Below are positions 4,598 to 6,458 of a DNA stretch of 6,458 nucleotides, in pieces; position 1 is the first letter of the stretch; every line of letters begins with the position of its first letter. A model generated the notes under the pieces. That model was given only the letters and a program-made list of their open reading frames with translations. It searched no databases and was not told the DNA's origin. The translations under genes and the position numbers were made by a program. The stretch comes from Paracoccaceae bacterium (GTDB lineage Bacteria > Pseudomonadota > Alphaproteobacteria > Rhodobacterales > Rhodobacteraceae), in contig JABSSB010000201.1 of NCBI GenBank assembly GCA_013214715.1, positions 1 through 6,458 of the forward strand, in the 5' to 3' direction.

Positions 4598-6458
4598 TCA
4601 AGCGCTACTCAGTGAAGCAACGGAGCGTTTGGTGCCGAGCGCGTCGTTGACTGCTTCGATGAGTCGTTCGCGCGTGATCGGTTTCATCAAATGAATATCC
4701 TCTTTTCTGAGCCCGTCTCCTGTCAATGCCACTTCATTGGTATAGCCCGACAGAAACACAACGGGCAAATCCTGATCGAAACTGCGCAAATGCCGAGCCA
4801 AAGAAGGCCCCTGCTTATCTCCTGGCATCACAATGTCGGTAATCAGAAGGTCGACTGGCCCTACTTCGACATATCGCTGTGCGGCTTCATCGCCGCTGGC
4901 CGTCTTCGTCACATGATGTCCCTGAGCTTCGAGGAACTGCGCAATAATGTTTAGCACCTCCTCCTGGTCTTCGGCGACCAGTATGTGTGCTTTTGGAACA
5001 TTTATGGTGGTTGCGGCTTTCTTTTCAATCGCAGTTGCAGCAGACCCTCTGTCAAGCGCAGGAAAGAAAAGTTTGACAGTTGTGCCAATTCCAGGCTCCG
5101 AATTGACAAGGACGTTACCGCAAGATTGTGTCATAAAGCCGTGCACCATCGACAAGCCTAGGCCGCTATTATTGCTAAGACCCTTTGTGGAAAAGAACGG
5201 CTCAAAGATTTTTGGCATCACATCAACAGGAATACCTTCTCCAGTGTCACGCACTGCCAACATCACATAGTGGCCAGGTTCAAGGCCAGTTTTCGAAAAA
5301 TCATGCGACGTCTTTTCGATCACCACATTTTCCGTTTCGATTGTAATGGACCCGCCATTCGGCATTGCATCCCGCGCGTTGATCACGAGATTTAGAAGAG
5401 CGCTTTCGACGCCAGAAACATCAGCGGTTATAGGCCAAAGATCGGGTGACAAGGACGTCTCCACCTGGATGGTCGCGGGGATTGTTCTGGACATCCAGGT
5501 TTCCATATTCCCGACGAGTTCGCCAAGCGAAATCTCTTTTGGGTTGAGGTCTGCCCGCCGCGCGAAGTTAAGCATCGACCGGGTCAGTGCAGCCCCGCGG
5601 AACGAGGCTTGCTTTGCCGCGTCGATCAGTTCCAGCTTATCGCTGTCTTCAGTTAGATCCTCTAACAGCTCCATGTTTCCCAAAATGACACTCAACAGGT
5701 TGTTGAAGTCATGCGCAACGCCCCCTGTCATCTGTCCGATTGCCTCCAGTTTTTGGGCTTGTACCAGCTGCCGCTCCAGCTCGGCGCTCGATGCTTCGGC
5801 GTTTTTCTTTTCGGTCAAATCTATGATGCTTCCCCGGATAAGGTCACGGCTTGGGTCAGGAAATCGCATCAATGAAACCTGGCAGGGCAAGTCGACGCCT
5901 TTGAGGGTCTTGTGCATCCATTCAAAGGTCACCATCTCGCCGTCGAGTGCCCTTTTTACATACGACATCGCTGCCGCGTCTGACCGCCGCCCATCGGGTT
6001 GAAATTCAGGGCTCAAGTCCAAAGGACCGTATCCGGCAGCCAGTGCTTCTTTGGACAGGCCAAAAAGCGCCTCCATACGGGGATTTACCTCCACAAATTG
6101 CACTGTTTGAGCGTCCAAAATCGTGATCGCATCGGGGGCATGTTCCACAAGCAAGCGAAACCGTTCTTCTGCGCGCCCTCTCTCGTCCACCTCAGCTCTC
6201 AGCTTTCGGTTGACCTCCTCAAGCTCCGTGGTCCGCTTTTCGACGCGCTGCTCTAACTGAACAGATTGCATCAAAGAAGCTCGGAGTTCACGCCAAGATT
6301 GAAATAATGAAAATGCCGCAAGACCAAGTAATGCGAGCACCAAGAATATGACGGACCTGTTTCGGCTCGACATCTGATCCAAGTGAATGGCGTCATTTTC
6401 GGCGTCATAAGCAATCGCTTGCATGGCCACTGCATGGCTTAGGGTCACCAGCCGCCGC
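4598..6458 (-). CDS. PAS hybrid sensor histidine kinase with receiver domain, N-terminus cut by the window edge
   Basis: This is a membrane-linked sensor kinase that autophosphorylates a histidine and passes the phosphate to its own C-terminal receiver. The frame stays open to the right edge, so the true start and probably an N-terminal sensor segment lie outside. Counting from the GTG at 6448 (616 residues): transmembrane helix 32-50; charged coiled-coil linker 55-97; PAS domain about 95-213; HisKA with the H-box VAHDFNNLL, phospho-acceptor His246; HATPase N-box Asn353/Asn357; G1 DTGEGIP 401-407; F-box FEPFFSTK 415-422; G2 GLGLSM 429-434. The receiver spans about 487-605, with acidic Glu493/Asp494, phospho-acceptor Asp538 (LLITDIVMP), Ser567 and Lys589. 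Every catalytic residue is present. No output domain follows, so a separate phosphotransfer or response-regulator partner is expected. No partner gene is visible downstream. The signal sensed cannot be told, as the PAS has no obvious cofactor motif. Confidence 0.94.
   Translation of the reverse strand, partial: RRLVTLSHAVAMQAIAYDAENDAIHLDQMSSRNRSVIFLVLALLGLAAFSLFQSWRELRASLMQSVQLEQRVEKRTTELEEVNRKLRAEVDERGRAEERFRLLVEHAPDAITILDAQTVQFVEVNPRMEALFGLSKEALAAGYGPLDLSPEFQPDGRRSDAAAMSYVKRALDGEMVTFEWMHKTLKGVDLPCQVSLMRFPDPSRDLIRGSIIDLTEKKNAEASSAELERQLVQAQKLEAIGQMTGGVAHDFNNLLSVILGNMELLEDLTEDSDKLELIDAAKQASFRGAALTRSMLNFARRADLNPKEISLGELVGNMETWMSRTIPATIQVETSLSPDLWPITADVSGVESALLNLVINARDAMPNGGSITIETENVVIEKTSHDFSKTGLEPGHYVMLAVRDTGEGIPVDVMPKIFEPFFSTKGLSNNSGLGLSMVHGFMTQSCGNVLVNSEPGIGTTVKLFFPALDRGSAATAIEKKAATTINVPKAHILVAEDQEEVLNIIAQFLEAQGHHVTKTASGDEAAQRYVEVGPVDLLITDIVMPGDKQGPSLARHLRSFDQDLPVVFLSGYTNEVALTGDGLRKEDIHLMKPITRERLIEAVNDALGTKRSVASLSSA

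Noticed and set aside
5346..6002. A 218-residue + strand open frame
   Set aside because: It is antisense to the histidine kinase, whose catalytic motifs are all intact. The frame is a shadow of GC-rich coding sequence.

Overview
The window looks like a chromosome or plasmid segment from an alphaproteobacterium of the Rhodobacterales (a Roseobacter/Rhodobacter-type aerobic anoxygenic or purple phototroph). The evidence is the 3' end of a photosynthetic puf operon at the left edge: a reaction-centre M subunit lacking only its first ~60 residues, followed 13 bases later by a short one-helix protein that aligns with PufX rather than the cytochrome PufC. Family assignments come from reading the translated sequence; no database search was possible.

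Layout, left to right. (1) Positions 1-980: pufM (partial) and a pufX-like gene on the + strand, then two hairpins at 1153-1208 that probably end or trim the puf transcript. (2) 1407-1938: remains of two unrelated transposases on the + strand, the last ~119 residues of an IS66-family transposase butted against the last ~50 residues of an IS3-type integrase-fold transposase. (3) 2074-3636: an intact exported DUF1254/DUF1214 protein on the - strand, with its own signal peptide, ribosome-binding site and terminator. (4) About 3958-4200: a + strand N-terminal remnant of an IS1380-family transposase with an in-frame stop. (5) 4206-4597: no gene I can identify, but a good - strand terminator-like hairpin at 4272-4287. 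(6) 4598-6458: a large membrane-linked PAS hybrid histidine kinase with a C-terminal receiver domain on the - strand, running off the right edge.

Functionally, PufM and PufX belong to one machine, the RC-LH1 photosynthetic core complex. The DUF1254 gene and the histidine kinase have no visible link to it. The transposase debris on both sides of the DUF1254 gene suggests that the downstream border of the puf operon is a rearrangement junction, where photosynthesis genes now sit beside unrelated DNA. That is an inference from layout. No novel multi-gene system is evident; the points most worth a second look are the PufX-type operon end and the layered insertion-sequence remnants.
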